Source: SAR116 cluster bacterium AG-426-A06 (lineage in GTDB: Bacteria; Pseudomonadota; Alphaproteobacteria; Puniceispirillales; Marisalimonadaceae). Taken from it: a DNA stretch of 35,717 nt. Shown here in pieces: positions 6,833 to 19,743 of the stretch. Every line of letters starts with the position of its first letter. Within the stretch, counting starts at the first letter, position 1. A program made the position numbers and the translations under genes. The stretch lies in NCBI GenBank assembly GCA_003210115.1, contig QCNM01000007.1, forward strand, positions 1 to 35,717. The letters are read 5' to 3'. Below the pieces are notes generated by a model. It saw only the letters and a program-made list of their open reading frames with translations, was not told the origin of the DNA and did not search any database.

Positions 6833-8068
6833 CTATAACACTTCAATAGTGCCATCATCTCTACGTCTGTAGTCAGCTACAGCGTTGGTTAAGCGAATTT
6901 CGTCATTCAAGTGGTAATACGTCTTTTCAATTTGCGCCACGCTAGTGCCACACATATCTGCTATTTGTCTAAACGTTAAGCCACTCATAATACGCTGCGT
7001 AATCATAAAGTGACGCAAGCTGTAGGGTACTAAGTCACGTACTTCCCTATCTACAATATCTGCTAACTCAATCATCTTGTGCCAGTGGTATAGCAGCGTA
7101 CGCTTGCTTAGTTCGTTCTCGTTATCCACTGTAAAGATTAGTTCGTCAGCACTTTTAGGCTTAGAGATTTCGCGTAAGCGTTCAAAGTACTGTCCATTAC
7201 GACACAAGAAGGTACGACTTGTGCGCACTTTACTCGTCTCTGCGCGAACGTGGATACGCGCTAGCTTTTGTTCCTCGCCATTCACTTTGTGCTGTTCAAT
7301 CTGCACGTCACTCCAACGTAGCTGTCGCTGTTCACCAACTCGTAAACCACTATTAGCTGCGATTAGAACGTAATGCTGCACGATTTTTCGCACTTTAAGT
7401 TCTGCATCATCTAGCTTGTTATGTTTGGCAGTGTAGGTACGCATAGCGCGATACAGTGCTTCGTATTCGTCATTAGTAAGTGTTGCACGACGAATAGCTT
7501 CATTGCCTTTATCCAAGCGTGGCAACTTCTTAAAGTCGAAGCCATCAATGTGTGTTTCACCATTCTTATGCAGCCACTTCATCAACGCATTAATTGTGCT
7601 TTGTTCGTTTTGCACAGTGACTTGTTTGACGTTCCCGTTGGTGGCTTTGTGGCGATGGTAGAAGTAGTTTTCGCAGTCAGTACGTTCTAGTTCTTTCAGC
7701 TTAGTATCTTTGCCAATGAAGCTAAGAAAGTGCTGTAGATGCGTTGCGATTGTTGTGTGTCGTCCTTTGACTATTTGTCCAAGTTCAACGTCACGCTGTC
7801 GAAAGCTAAGATACTTCTCCACACCTTCTTTTGTGGTTATGGAGAAGTATGATTTGCCTTGTTGTAGATTAGCGTAAATCTCTAAATACGCAGCTTTACC
7901 CTTTTCTATTGCAGTGGCTTCACTGCGTGTACGAAGGCTTTTACGTGCGTACTTGTTTTCTTTTGGTAACCACATGCGAAACTGCCAATACTCACCTCGC
8001 TTGTAGATACAAGCTTCGTCAAATATTGCTATTTCGCCTTCAGCAAATTGCTGTTTCTTCAGTGCCAA
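6833..8068 (-). CDS. Tyrosine-type site-specific integrase of the guaA island
   Basis: N-terminal arm-binding-like segment (YKRGEYWQFRMWLPKENKYARKSLRTRSEATA), SGLRVGEQRQLRW, YSLRHFMIT, TYYHL; adjacent to guaA attachment site. Confidence 0.93.
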   Translation of the reverse strand: MALKKQQFAEGEIAIFDEACIYKRGEYWQFRMWLPKENKYARKSLRTRSEATAIEKGKAAYLEIYANLQQGKSYFSITTKEGVEKYLSFRQRDVELGQIVKGRHTTIATHLQHFLSFIGKDTKLKELERTDCENYFYHRHKATNGNVKQVTVQNEQSTINALMKWLHKNGETHIDGFDFKKLPRLDKGNEAIRRATLTNDEYEALYRAMRTYTAKHNKLDDAELKVRKIVQHYVLIAANSGLRVGEQRQLRWSDVQIEQHKVNGEEQKLARIHVRAETSKVRTSRTFLCRNGQYFERLREISKPKSADELIFTVDNENELSKRTLLYHWHKMIELADIVDREVRDLVPYSLRHFMITQRIMSGLTFRQIADMCGTSVAQIEKTYYHLNDEIRLTNAVADYRRRDDGTIEVL

Positions 8069-8109
8069 ATCTTAGTCTCTAAGTTACTACGAGTTTCAGT
8101 AGTCACACG

Positions 8110-8131
8110 TTTGTGCAACATTTTGTGTAAC
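8110..8131. repeat. Right-end repeats tttgtgcaac / tttgtgtaac, possible arm-type sites
   Basis: tttgtgtaac identical to 2073-2082 at the left end; both near att cores. Confidence 0.5.
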
Positions 8132-8231
8132 TGTATGAAAAAAGACTAAGGAAATCAACGATTGATTTTTTAGTGTGAAAGTAATGTGTAAGTCAATAAT
8201 ACAATTAAATCAATAATTTACAATAGAAAAA

Positions 8232-11281
<3,050 letters not shown>

Positions 11282-11287
11282 CTAATT

Positions 11288-11980
11288 TCAACCTTTAAAA
11301 TCTAAGCAAACCGTATAACTTTCTACAGATTCTGGCCTGCTAGCGGGAGGCTTTATATTCTTTACGTAATTGAATTTTTTTTTCATGATATTTAACAATT
11401 CAGATTCAGATCCACCTTTAAAAGTTTTTACTAAAAATGTTCCATTTTTTTTTAAGTTTTTTAAAGTGAAATCAAGTGCTATTTCAATTAATTGTGTTGT
11501 TCTTAAATGATCTGTTTGCTTATGACCAATAACATTTGCTGCCATATCAGACAAAATTATATCTGGATAATCACCTAAAAAATCAATTAACTTATTGTCG
11601 ATTTCAGTATCATTTACATCTCCTATAAATGTCTTAGATCCTAGAATTTTTTCAACAGGCAAAATATCAACACCTATCACCCTTACTTCATTTTCTGTTG
11701 AACGTACTTTTTGAACTGCAACTTGCAACCACCCACCTGGTGCACAACCTAGATCAATGACTTTTCTATTAGGCTTTAAAAAATTATACTTTTCATCAAT
11801 TTGAAGTAGTTTAAACGCTGCCCTCGATTTGTAACCTAATTTATTTGCTTCAATAACATATGGATCATTAATTTGTCTTTTTATCCAATTTGTACTTGAT
11901 AATTTACGCTTATTAGATTTTCTGATTTTTTGTTTTTTACCTCTATTTGAAGGTAATAAATTTTTAACAAAATTACTCAT
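11288..11980 (-). CDS. rlmE: 23S rRNA (uridine-2'-O-)-methyltransferase RlmE/FtsJ
   Basis: VIDLGCAPGGWLQVA, DIILSDMAANVIGHKQTDH, LVKTFKGG; start MSNFVKNLL at 11980 overlapping hisI end. Confidence 0.93.
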   Translation of the reverse strand: MSNFVKNLLPSNRGKKQKIRKSNKRKLSSTNWIKRQINDPYVIEANKLGYKSRAAFKLLQIDEKYNFLKPNRKVIDLGCAPGGWLQVAVQKVRSTENEVRVIGVDILPVEKILGSKTFIGDVNDTEIDNKLIDFLGDYPDIILSDMAANVIGHKQTDHLRTTQLIEIALDFTLKNLKKNGTFLVKTFKGGSESELLNIMKKKFNYVKNIKPPASRPESVESYTVCLDFKG

Positions 11981-12290
11981 TGTCAAAACAAGTTTTTGTT
12001 CCAAGATGACAAGCAGGACCTATTTGTTTCACAGTTAGTAAAATTGTATCATTATCACAATCTGATTTTATTTTTTTGAGATATTGATAATTTCCACTCG
12101 TTTCACCCTTAACCCATAATTTATTTCTTGATCTAGAAAAATAAGTTACATTTTTAGTTTCAATTGTTAACCTTATAGACTCTTTATTCATCCATGCCAT
12201 CATTAAAACATCTTTAGTCTCTGAACATTGCGCAATTGCAGGAATTAAACCAGATGAGTTAAAATTTAAATTTTCAATATCAAAGTTCAT
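11973..12290 (-). CDS. hisI: Phosphoribosyl-AMP cyclohydrolase
   Basis: VLMMAWMNKES, YFSRSRNKLWVKGETSGN, CDNDTILL, GPACHLGTKTCF. Confidence 0.95.
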   Translation of the reverse strand: MNFDIENLNFNSSGLIPAIAQCSETKDVLMMAWMNKESIRLTIETKNVTYFSRSRNKLWVKGETSGNYQYLKKIKSDCDNDTILLTVKQIGPACHLGTKTCFDNE

Positions 12291-12298
12291 TTTTTTCT

Positions 12299-15200
12299 CT
12301 AATGTATTTTACTACCTTTTATTAACAATGATAGATCTTTTCCAATACCCATCATAGATGGAATTACAACTAAAACTAATATTGCTGTAATGCCTAAGCC
12401 AAATACAATAGTTGCAGCCATTGGTATAAGAAATTGTGCCTGTAGAGATTTTTCAAACATTAGAGCAGACAAGCCACCGATTGTTGTAAGTGAAGTAAGT
12501 AAAACTGGTCTAAGTCTATTTATAACTCCAGATATAACTGCCTGCTTAAATATCTCATAATTAATTGTATTTCCCTTAATCAATTCATCTAATCTTCTTT
12601 CAATTGTTGAAACTAATATTATTGAGTTGTTTACTACTATCCCAGCAAGAGCTAACAATGCGAACATAGAAAGAATTGACATAGTCAAATTTAAAAAATA
12701 ATGCCCAAAAACTGCACCTATAAATGATAGAGGAATCATTATCATAATTGTAAATGGCCTTAACCATGATTTAAAAACCCAAGTTAAAACAATATAAATA
12801 ATTATTAACCCAATTATTGAGCCAATAAACATATCTGCAAAAGTTTCTTTTTGCTCCAGGTCTTTTCCTGCAAAACGATAATCAAGATTATATTTTTTTG
12901 CTAATTCCACTAGTCCATTCTGTAATAAGAAGTTTCTTGCTTGTGTTGTATTAACTACAGAAGAGTTTAAATCACCTGATATGGTAACTTCTCTAAATCC
13001 ATCTTGACGAGATATTGAAGAAAAAGGAATTTTATTTTCGATTACTGCTATTTCGTTCAACATTACAACATTATTTTTGGAACCAACTAACCTTAGATTT
13101 TCTAAATTGCCATTAATTACGTCATCTTGATCTAATTTAACTCTTACAATAACCTCTTCATCACCTCTAGGAAATGTTGAAACAATTTTCCCATTTATTG
13201 CTGTTCTAATTTGAGATCCTATTTCTGATATAGAAAAACCTAAGGCTCTACCTCTATTATTTAAAACAATTACTCTTTCTTGAACACCAACTTCAAAATT
13301 ATCATTTACAGCACTTATGCTTGGAATTGTATTTACAATTTTCAACAAATCACTAGATGCATTTTTTAAAGTTTTTAAATCATTTCCTTTTAACCTTACA
13401 TCAACATCTCTTCCTGGGGGCCCACCACGTGGAGCTCGAATAATAAGTTTATCTAACCCAGAAACTTTCTCTACATTTTCTTTCCAAACTTTAATAAATT
13501 CATTTGTTCTAACCTTTCTTTTGTCTGCAGTTATCAATTCAACTACCATCGAACCCTTAAGATAATTTCCCTTTTTATTAACTGTTTGATCAGTCGCAAA
13601 TGAGGTTGATTTTCCAAAATTACTCATACTAAAATTGACTAACTTTGGATCATTTTTGAAATGTAGTTTTGTAAGTTGAAGACCTTTTTCTAAGCTATCA
13701 ATCATTTCATAAGTTTGTTTCTTTTTTGATCCCGGAGACATTTCAAAATTTGCTATAATTAAGTCAGATTCTGGTGTAGGAAAAAAACTAAACTGTACCC
13801 TACTACTTTTCATCATTCCTATAGAAATAAAAAACATGCCAAAAACAGTTACCATAGTTAAATATCTATAGTCATAACAGTAAGTAATTATATTTTTAAA
13901 AATACCATCTTGAAAATTTTTAAACTTATTATCAAACCAAATTCTGAATTTTCCAGGAGAATAACTGCCTTTATCAAAATGAGCTAAATGTGCGGGTAAA
14001 ACCAAAAAACATTCAATCAAACTTGCTATCAAAACAGCACAAATCACCATAGGAATTGCAATGATTATTTGACCTATTATTCCTTTAATTAAGAATAAAG
14101 GTAGGAACGCACCTACAGTAGTTAACATAGCACAAATTACTGGAGCAGACATTCTAGTTGCTGCTACTATGGGTGCATCATTGTAATTAAGATTTCTATT
14201 TTCTCTTAGATAATTTGAATGTTCGCCTACTACAATTGCATCGTCGACTACTATACCTAAAGCCATTATTAAGCCAAATAATGAAATCATATTTATTGAC
14301 TGTCCAGAAAAAAACATGACACCAAATGTTGCTAAAAAAGCGATTGGTATACCCAGTGCTACCCATATAGCAGTTTTCCAAGCAAGAAATACAAATAAAA
14401 CAATTAAAACAATAATTAATCCTGAAATTCCATTTTTTACTAATAAAGATATCCTCTCTTTAATTAGATTTGAGGCTGTATTATAAGTCATTACCTCTAT
14501 AAAATTGGACTTCTCTTTCTTAAATTTTATTAATTCTTCTTCAACGATTGCTGCAGTATTAAGAGCATCACTTGTTTTACTTCTACGAACTGAAATTTCT
14601 ACAGCTGGATTTCCATTCACATATTGTAATATACTTGAATCATCATAAGTTTCCTGAATTTCTGCAATATCTTTTAAAATTATTTTTCCACCATCATTAA
14701 AACTTTTAATTTGCAGATTTTCAAAATGTTCTACTAACGTTTTATCACCTGAAGTTCTAATACGTAATGAACCATCTGCAAAACTTCCTCCAGGAATATC
14801 TTTAGATTCTACAGAAATCAATTTTGAAATTTCATTTAAAGATAATTTAAATTTTGATATCTCACTTTGTGGAATCTGAATGAGTATCTCTTCATCTGGC
14901 AACCCAATTAAATCAACTTTATCAACTCCAGCATTTAATAACTTTTCTTTAAATGTTTTTGCTTCGCTTCTTAATTGGGATAAATCTAGATCACCTGACA
15001 AAACTATTCTAGTAACCGTGTCATAAAACTCTGCTTTAGTAATTTTAGGTTTTTTTGTGTCATCGGGAAAATCAATTCTTGAAATTGCGTTTTCCACATC
15101 AGACATTGCTTTCTGCATATCTGTGCCAAAGTTAAATTCTATTATTGAATAACCAAGCCCTTCAACAGATTTAGATTTCACTTTTTTAACACCGGATATT

Positions 15201-15436
15201 GGACGTAAGTCAGGTTCTAATAATTGAACAATATTGTTATCAACTTCTTCTGCAGTTGCACCAGGCCATTCAACGGAAACTGATATTGTTTCAACATCAA
15301 AATTTGGAAAAAATTGTCTATTTAATTTATTTATTGACAAAAAACCAGCTAGTAACATTAAAAACATAATTATATTTGCTGCAGTTTTGTGTTTAACAAA
15401 AAAAGCTAAAATTGAAGATTTAGGAAATTTAATCAA
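12299..15436 (-). CDS. RND-family efflux transporter permease (AcrB/MexF-like)
   Basis: 1045 aa; FPNFDVETISVSVEWPGATAEEVD, MALGIVVDDAIVVGEH, duplicated TM blocks. Confidence 0.95.
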   Translation of the reverse strand: MIKFPKSSILAFFVKHKTAANIIMFLMLLAGFLSINKLNRQFFPNFDVETISVSVEWPGATAEEVDNNIVQLLEPDLRPISGVKKVKSKSVEGLGYSIIEFNFGTDMQKAMSDVENAISRIDFPDDTKKPKITKAEFYDTVTRIVLSGDLDLSQLRSEAKTFKEKLLNAGVDKVDLIGLPDEEILIQIPQSEISKFKLSLNEISKLISVESKDIPGGSFADGSLRIRTSGDKTLVEHFENLQIKSFNDGGKIILKDIAEIQETYDDSSILQYVNGNPAVEISVRRSKTSDALNTAAIVEEELIKFKKEKSNFIEVMTYNTASNLIKERISLLVKNGISGLIIVLIVLFVFLAWKTAIWVALGIPIAFLATFGVMFFSGQSINMISLFGLIMALGIVVDDAIVVGEHSNYLRENRNLNYNDAPIVAATRMSAPVICAMLTTVGAFLPLFLIKGIIGQIIIAIPMVICAVLIASLIECFLVLPAHLAHFDKGSYSPGKFRIWFDNKFKNFQDGIFKNIITYCYDYRYLTMVTVFGMFFISIGMMKSSRVQFSFFPTPESDLIIANFEMSPGSKKKQTYEMIDSLEKGLQLTKLHFKNDPKLVNFSMSNFGKSTSFATDQTVNKKGNYLKGSMVVELITADKRKVRTNEFIKVWKENVEKVSGLDKLIIRAPRGGPPGRDVDVRLKGNDLKTLKNASSDLLKIVNTIPSISAVNDNFEVGVQERVIVLNNRGRALGFSISEIGSQIRTAINGKIVSTFPRGDEEVIVRVKLDQDDVINGNLENLRLVGSKNNVVMLNEIAVIENKIPFSSISRQDGFREVTISGDLNSSVVNTTQARNFLLQNGLVELAKKYNLDYRFAGKDLEQKETFADMFIGSIIGLIIIYIVLTWVFKSWLRPFTIMIMIPLSFIGAVFGHYFLNLTMSILSMFALLALAGIVVNNSIILVSTIERRLDELIKGNTINYEIFKQAVISGVINRLRPVLLTSLTTIGGLSALMFEKSLQAQFLIPMAATIVFGLGITAILVLVVIPSMMGIGKDLSLLIKGSKIH

Positions 15437-15454
15437 ATTTTACTCGTTTAAAAA

Positions 15455-16576
15455 TTAGTATTGTTTTATTTTGGTTCCTTCAACATTTGAAGAAAATCTA
15501 TTCAAAATTATTTCTAATCCATCCAAATTATCATTCTTTAATAAATAATATCCTGTATTAGAATGAAGAACATTTACTTTAATTTTTTTTGCTCTTCCGT
15601 TTTTAATTACAAATATAAATTGTTTATTAAACAAAGCTGACTCAGGAATTTTTATAACTGACTCAAATTTTTCTAATGGGTATATAATTTTGACAAAGCT
15701 ATCAAGGGGAATTAAATCATTATTATCATCACTAAATTTTGCAAATATTTTACCTCCTCCACTGTCATCATGAATTATACCTTGAAACCTAGTTATAATT
15801 GCAATTTTTCTAACCAATTTTTCACTACCTGTTTCCCAATAGACTTCAATTTTTTTTCCAATTAATTTTTCTGATATAGAAAAAATTTTTGCAGGTACAA
15901 TAAATTCAATTTCAACATGATCTAGGGATCTAAAAGTTCCCAACATTGAATTACTTGAAACAAGCAAACCTTCGTGAGCATTAACATTTGATATAATTCC
16001 ATTGCTTTTTGCAATTAATGTTGCGTCCTTCAAATCTTTTTTTGCTAACCCAAGATTTATTTTTGAATTATTTAACATTTGTTGACTTTTTGAATATTTA
16101 ATTAACTCTTCATCATAAACAGATGGACTAATAACTTTTTTTTCAAGCATTATTTTATTTCTATCTAGTTGTTTTTTTCTCAATTTAATTTGTTTTGCTA
16201 ATTCTTTAATATCTGTTTGAAGTCTCTTAACAATTAATAGAAATTTTTCTTCGTCTAATTTACCTAAAATCTCACCCATTTTAACCTTTCCACCATTGAC
16301 AAATTTTTCTGATAAATAAGAAATTGTTCCTGACACTCCAAAACTTAGATTACCTATCCTTTGGGTTTTTACTCGTCCAAAAGCTGAAAGAAAAGGCTCA
16401 TGATCTTGAACTTTTGCTATTAATGAATTAACAGCTATTTCATTTTCTTTTTGAACTTTTACCTTAGGTACTGGTTTTGTCATTTGCAAATATGAATTAA
16501 TTATAAAAATAATGATTAGTACAACAATAATGATTATTATTTTAAATGTATTTTTTTTAAGCCAATAAAGCATCAA
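15455..16576 (-). CDS. RND periplasmic adaptor (HlyD/MFP family)
   Basis: N-terminal TM, lipoyl-like GTISYLSEKFVNGGKVKMGEILGKLD, coiled coil, ATLIAKSNGIISNVNAHEGLLV. Confidence 0.9.
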   Translation of the reverse strand: MMLYWLKKNTFKIIIIIVVLIIIFIINSYLQMTKPVPKVKVQKENEIAVNSLIAKVQDHEPFLSAFGRVKTQRIGNLSFGVSGTISYLSEKFVNGGKVKMGEILGKLDEEKFLLIVKRLQTDIKELAKQIKLRKKQLDRNKIMLEKKVISPSVYDEELIKYSKSQQMLNNSKINLGLAKKDLKDATLIAKSNGIISNVNAHEGLLVSSNSMLGTFRSLDHVEIEFIVPAKIFSISEKLIGKKIEVYWETGSEKLVRKIAIITRFQGIIHDDSGGGKIFAKFSDDNNDLIPLDSFVKIIYPLEKFESVIKIPESALFNKQFIFVIKNGRAKKIKVNVLHSNTGYYLLKNDNLDGLEIILNRFSSNVEGTKIKQY

Positions 16577-16980
16577 TAAAGTCCTAATTTGCTCAGTTCA
16601 TTGTTAAATTCATCATTAAATCCATCATCGGTTAAGTCAGGTGGAACATCTTTATTTTCATAATACCTCCAACCTTGAAAAGGTTTCATTGGAGTAGGTC
16701 TTACCTTAATTATTTTATTTTCAAGTAAAATGGCAGCAAAAAATTTATTATTGTCTCCAATTATTTGTTTAATATTTAAAATCTTTTGCCTTACTAAAAC
16801 TCTTCTGTTAATGACCCAAAACAAAGATCCTCCATTACACAATTCTTCTGATCTTTTTGGTTTGTTCCTTGTAATGTGAATAAGTTCGCCATTTTTTTCT
16901 ATATTGAACTTTAATCTCATTTCAAGATCTTCAATTGATCTCATGCCCACTGCCAATTTTTTTAGATTCACTATACTCAT
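16573..16980 (-). CDS. DUF1489 family protein
   Basis: KLAVGMRSIEDLEMR...RNKPKRSEELCNGGSLFWVI...RPTPMKPFQGWRYYENKDVPPDL. Confidence 0.85.
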   Translation of the reverse strand: MSIVNLKKLAVGMRSIEDLEMRLKFNIEKNGELIHITRNKPKRSEELCNGGSLFWVINRRVLVRQKILNIKQIIGDNNKFFAAILLENKIIKVRPTPMKPFQGWRYYENKDVPPDLTDDGFNDEFNNELSKLGLY

Positions 16981-17010
16981 TTTTTTTCACTGACAATATA
17001 TATAATCAAT

Positions 17011-18420
17011 CTACAAAATTACCCAAGCTGCAAGACCTAAAAATGTAAAAAAACCTATCACATCTGTTGCAGTAGTAAGCAAAACTGTGCTTGATATTGC
17101 CGGATCAATTCTAAACTTATATAAAGAAAGAGGTATCAATGTTCCTAAAACACCTGCAAACAAAAGATTTATTATCATAGATGCAGACATAATTATTGCG
17201 ATTTTAAAATCATTAAACCAAAGAAAAGCCAAGATAGAAGAAAATATTGCAAAAAGAACACCATTAAACATTCCAACCCATGACTCTCTTAATACAAATC
17301 TTTGTAAATTAATGTAACTTAACTGCCTAGTAGCCAAAGCTCTTACAGCTACAGTTACAGTTTGGGTGCCAGCATTACCACCCATTGAAGCTACTATTGG
17401 CATCAAAACAGCTAATGCTACAATTTTTTCAATTTCTTCTTGAAATAACCCGATAACCATAGAGGCTATTATAGCAGTTACTAAATTTATTGATAACCAA
17501 GAAAACCTATCTTTTAATGTTTTATATATAGATGTGCGTATAGAGCCATCGCTAACTCCTCCTAACCCAAAAAAATCTTCTTCGGCTTCTTCATTGATAA
17601 CATCAACAATATCATCAAATATTATTACACCAATAATTCTATTTGCTTTGTCTGTGACAGCCAAGTCGACAAGAGCATATTGCTGAAATAACAAAGCTAT
17701 TTCTTCTTGGTCTAGCTCAACATCAACTGATTGGAAATTATTGTTCATTATATCTTTTAATCTAATAGACCTTTTATTTGAAAGTAATTTACTAAGAGAT
17801 AATACCCCTAATAATCTTTGTCCTGGGTCGATTATAAATATTGAATAAAAATTTTCATCCTCAACAAATTCTTTATTCCTCATATAATCTATTGTTTGTC
17901 CAACAGTCCAAAACTCAGGAAAAGATAAAAACTCTCTCTGCATCAAACGTCCAGCAGAATTTTCTGGATATGTAAATGCTTCTTCAACAAGTATTCTGTC
18001 AGCTTTTGGTAATTTCTTAATGATTGTGTCTCTTTGATCTTCTTGAAGATTTTCTAAAATTTCGACTTCGTCATCAGTATTTAATTCTGGTAAAGCCTTG
18101 GCAATTGCATTAGGACCTATTCCTTTAATGACATCCTCTTGAACTGTATCTTCAAGATACACTAAAGTTTCCGGATCAAGTCTCTTTGATAATAGCCTTA
18201 AACAATTATCAAGTTGATCTTTTGAAAGCCTTTCAAGCATGTCTGCTTGATCAGCTGGATGTAACAAATCAAAAAGAAAAAGAAGTCTTTTTTTATGATT
18301 ATTTTTAATACAGAATTTTATTTCTGTTTCTACTTCAGAGGTTAGTCCAAAAAGATTATTAATACTATCTTCTTTAGATGAATCTATTGTTGAAACATCA
18401 TTTTCGTTTTGAACAGACAT
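17011..18420 (-). CDS. mgtE: Magnesium transporter MgtE
   Basis: MgtE N domain, CBS pair, MPIVASMGGNAGTQTVTVAVRALATRQL. Confidence 0.95.
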   Translation of the reverse strand: MSVQNENDVSTIDSSKEDSINNLFGLTSEVETEIKFCIKNNHKKRLLFLFDLLHPADQADMLERLSKDQLDNCLRLLSKRLDPETLVYLEDTVQEDVIKGIGPNAIAKALPELNTDDEVEILENLQEDQRDTIIKKLPKADRILVEEAFTYPENSAGRLMQREFLSFPEFWTVGQTIDYMRNKEFVEDENFYSIFIIDPGQRLLGVLSLSKLLSNKRSIRLKDIMNNNFQSVDVELDQEEIALLFQQYALVDLAVTDKANRIIGVIIFDDIVDVINEEAEEDFFGLGGVSDGSIRTSIYKTLKDRFSWLSINLVTAIIASMVIGLFQEEIEKIVALAVLMPIVASMGGNAGTQTVTVAVRALATRQLSYINLQRFVLRESWVGMFNGVLFAIFSSILAFLWFNDFKIAIIMSASMIINLLFAGVLGTLIPLSLYKFRIDPAISSTVLLTTATDVIGFFTFLGLAAWVIL

Positions 18421-18503
18421 AACTCTCCTAAAAAAGATTTAAATCACATTGACTATTTCATTTCCTTAACTCTAAAAATTGTTAAAAAAAAGACAATCAG
18501 AAT

Positions 18504-18881
18504 TTAAATATTTAATTCTTTAAATACTTTTCTAGCTATTCTCATTGAATCAATACCTGCAGGTGCACCACAATATACAGTAACTTGTAGAAAAATATCT
18601 TTTATTTGCTCTTTAGTCAGTCCATTATTTAAAGCACCTTTGATATGTAATTCTAACTCATGTGGTCTATTTAAAGCTGAAATCATTCCTAAGTTAATCA
18701 TTGATCTTTCTTTATCTGACAATGCTTCTTTATTCCAAACTTCTCCCCATGCATATTCAGTAATTAATTTTTGAAGATCTGCTCCAAAATCGTCAGCTGT
18801 AGAAAGAGCCTTATCAACATATTCGTCACCAAGAACTTTTCTTCTTTTACTAAGGCCTTTATTAAACATTTCACTATTCAT
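18504..18881 (-). CDS. Carboxymuconolactone decarboxylase family protein (PcaC-like)
   Basis: RRKVLGDEYVDKAL...ITEYAWGEVW...LNRPHELELHIKGALNNGLT...YCGAPAGIDSMRIA. Confidence 0.9.
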   Translation of the reverse strand: MNSEMFNKGLSKRRKVLGDEYVDKALSTADDFGADLQKLITEYAWGEVWNKEALSDKERSMINLGMISALNRPHELELHIKGALNNGLTKEQIKDIFLQVTVYCGAPAGIDSMRIARKVFKELNI

Positions 18882-18890
18882 AATTTTCTC

Positions 18891-19694
18891 CTAAAAATAT
18901 CCTTTAATAAATAAATTTATACCACATAAGAATAACGCTATGTGCGTAACATGATAAAATATTTTATCTGATAACTTTGAATTTAACCATTTGCCAAAAA
19001 AAATTCCAATGGGAATTATAGGAATTAACAAAATAGTTATAGCAATTGTCTCTAATGTAAATATATCTAATTCCCAAAAAAATGGGATTTTAGTAAAATT
19101 CACAAAAAAGAAATAAAAACTCATTATGCTTACAAAATTCTCTCTCTTTAATTTTAAGGGTAGTAAAAAAATATGGGCAGGTATTGCACCTGATAACGCA
19201 ATAAAACTTGAAAAGCCTGATAACGAAGACCAAGCAACACCTTTCTTATAATTAACGTTCACTTTTGTTTCATTAGTGACCTTTTTTTTATATAGATTTT
19301 TAAAATATCTTAATGATGTGATTATGGCTAATGATGCAATTATATATAAGATGGTTTGATCATCTAAATATTTAAAAAAATACCAACCAGCGATTTGTCC
19401 AATGAACCCTCCAAGACACATTACTAAAATAATTTTATAAATTGGAAATTTTCGCCAAACATAAATTACCCATAAATCCATCAAAACAATAAGAGGTAAA
19501 AATACAGCTAAAACTATTTTTGCAGGAAGTATAAACAACATTATAGGCACACCCAATCCTCCTAAGCCTCCTCCAAACCCAGACTTAGATATAGCTACAA
19601 CTGATACAGATAAAAATGCAATCAAATAAAATAAGATTGAATAATCAAAGTTAGAATAAGTTATAAATAAATTTTCTAAAAAAATTTCCATCAT
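18891..19694 (-). CDS. TauE/SafE family sulfite-exporter-like permease
   Basis: Multi-TM; AISKSGFGGGLGGLGVPIMLFILPAKIVLAVFLPLIVLMD. Confidence 0.88.
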   Translation of the reverse strand: MMEIFLENLFITYSNFDYSILFYLIAFLSVSVVAISKSGFGGGLGGLGVPIMLFILPAKIVLAVFLPLIVLMDLWVIYVWRKFPIYKIILVMCLGGFIGQIAGWYFFKYLDDQTILYIIASLAIITSLRYFKNLYKKKVTNETKVNVNYKKGVAWSSLSGFSSFIALSGAIPAHIFLLPLKLKRENFVSIMSFYFFFVNFTKIPFFWELDIFTLETIAITILLIPIIPIGIFFGKWLNSKLSDKIFYHVTHIALFLCGINLFIKGYF

Positions 19695-19743
19695 AAAAAT
19701 TTATTTATATTTAATTTGTTTTATTTATTCTATATAAAAAAGT

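Noticed and set aside
7077-7690. Plus-strand ORFs 7077..7373 and 7421..7690
   Set aside because: Antisense to the well-supported integrase.
13317-17317. Short ORFs 13317.., 14196.., 15234.., 17087..
   Set aside because: Overlap conserved RND, adaptor and MgtE genes in other frames.
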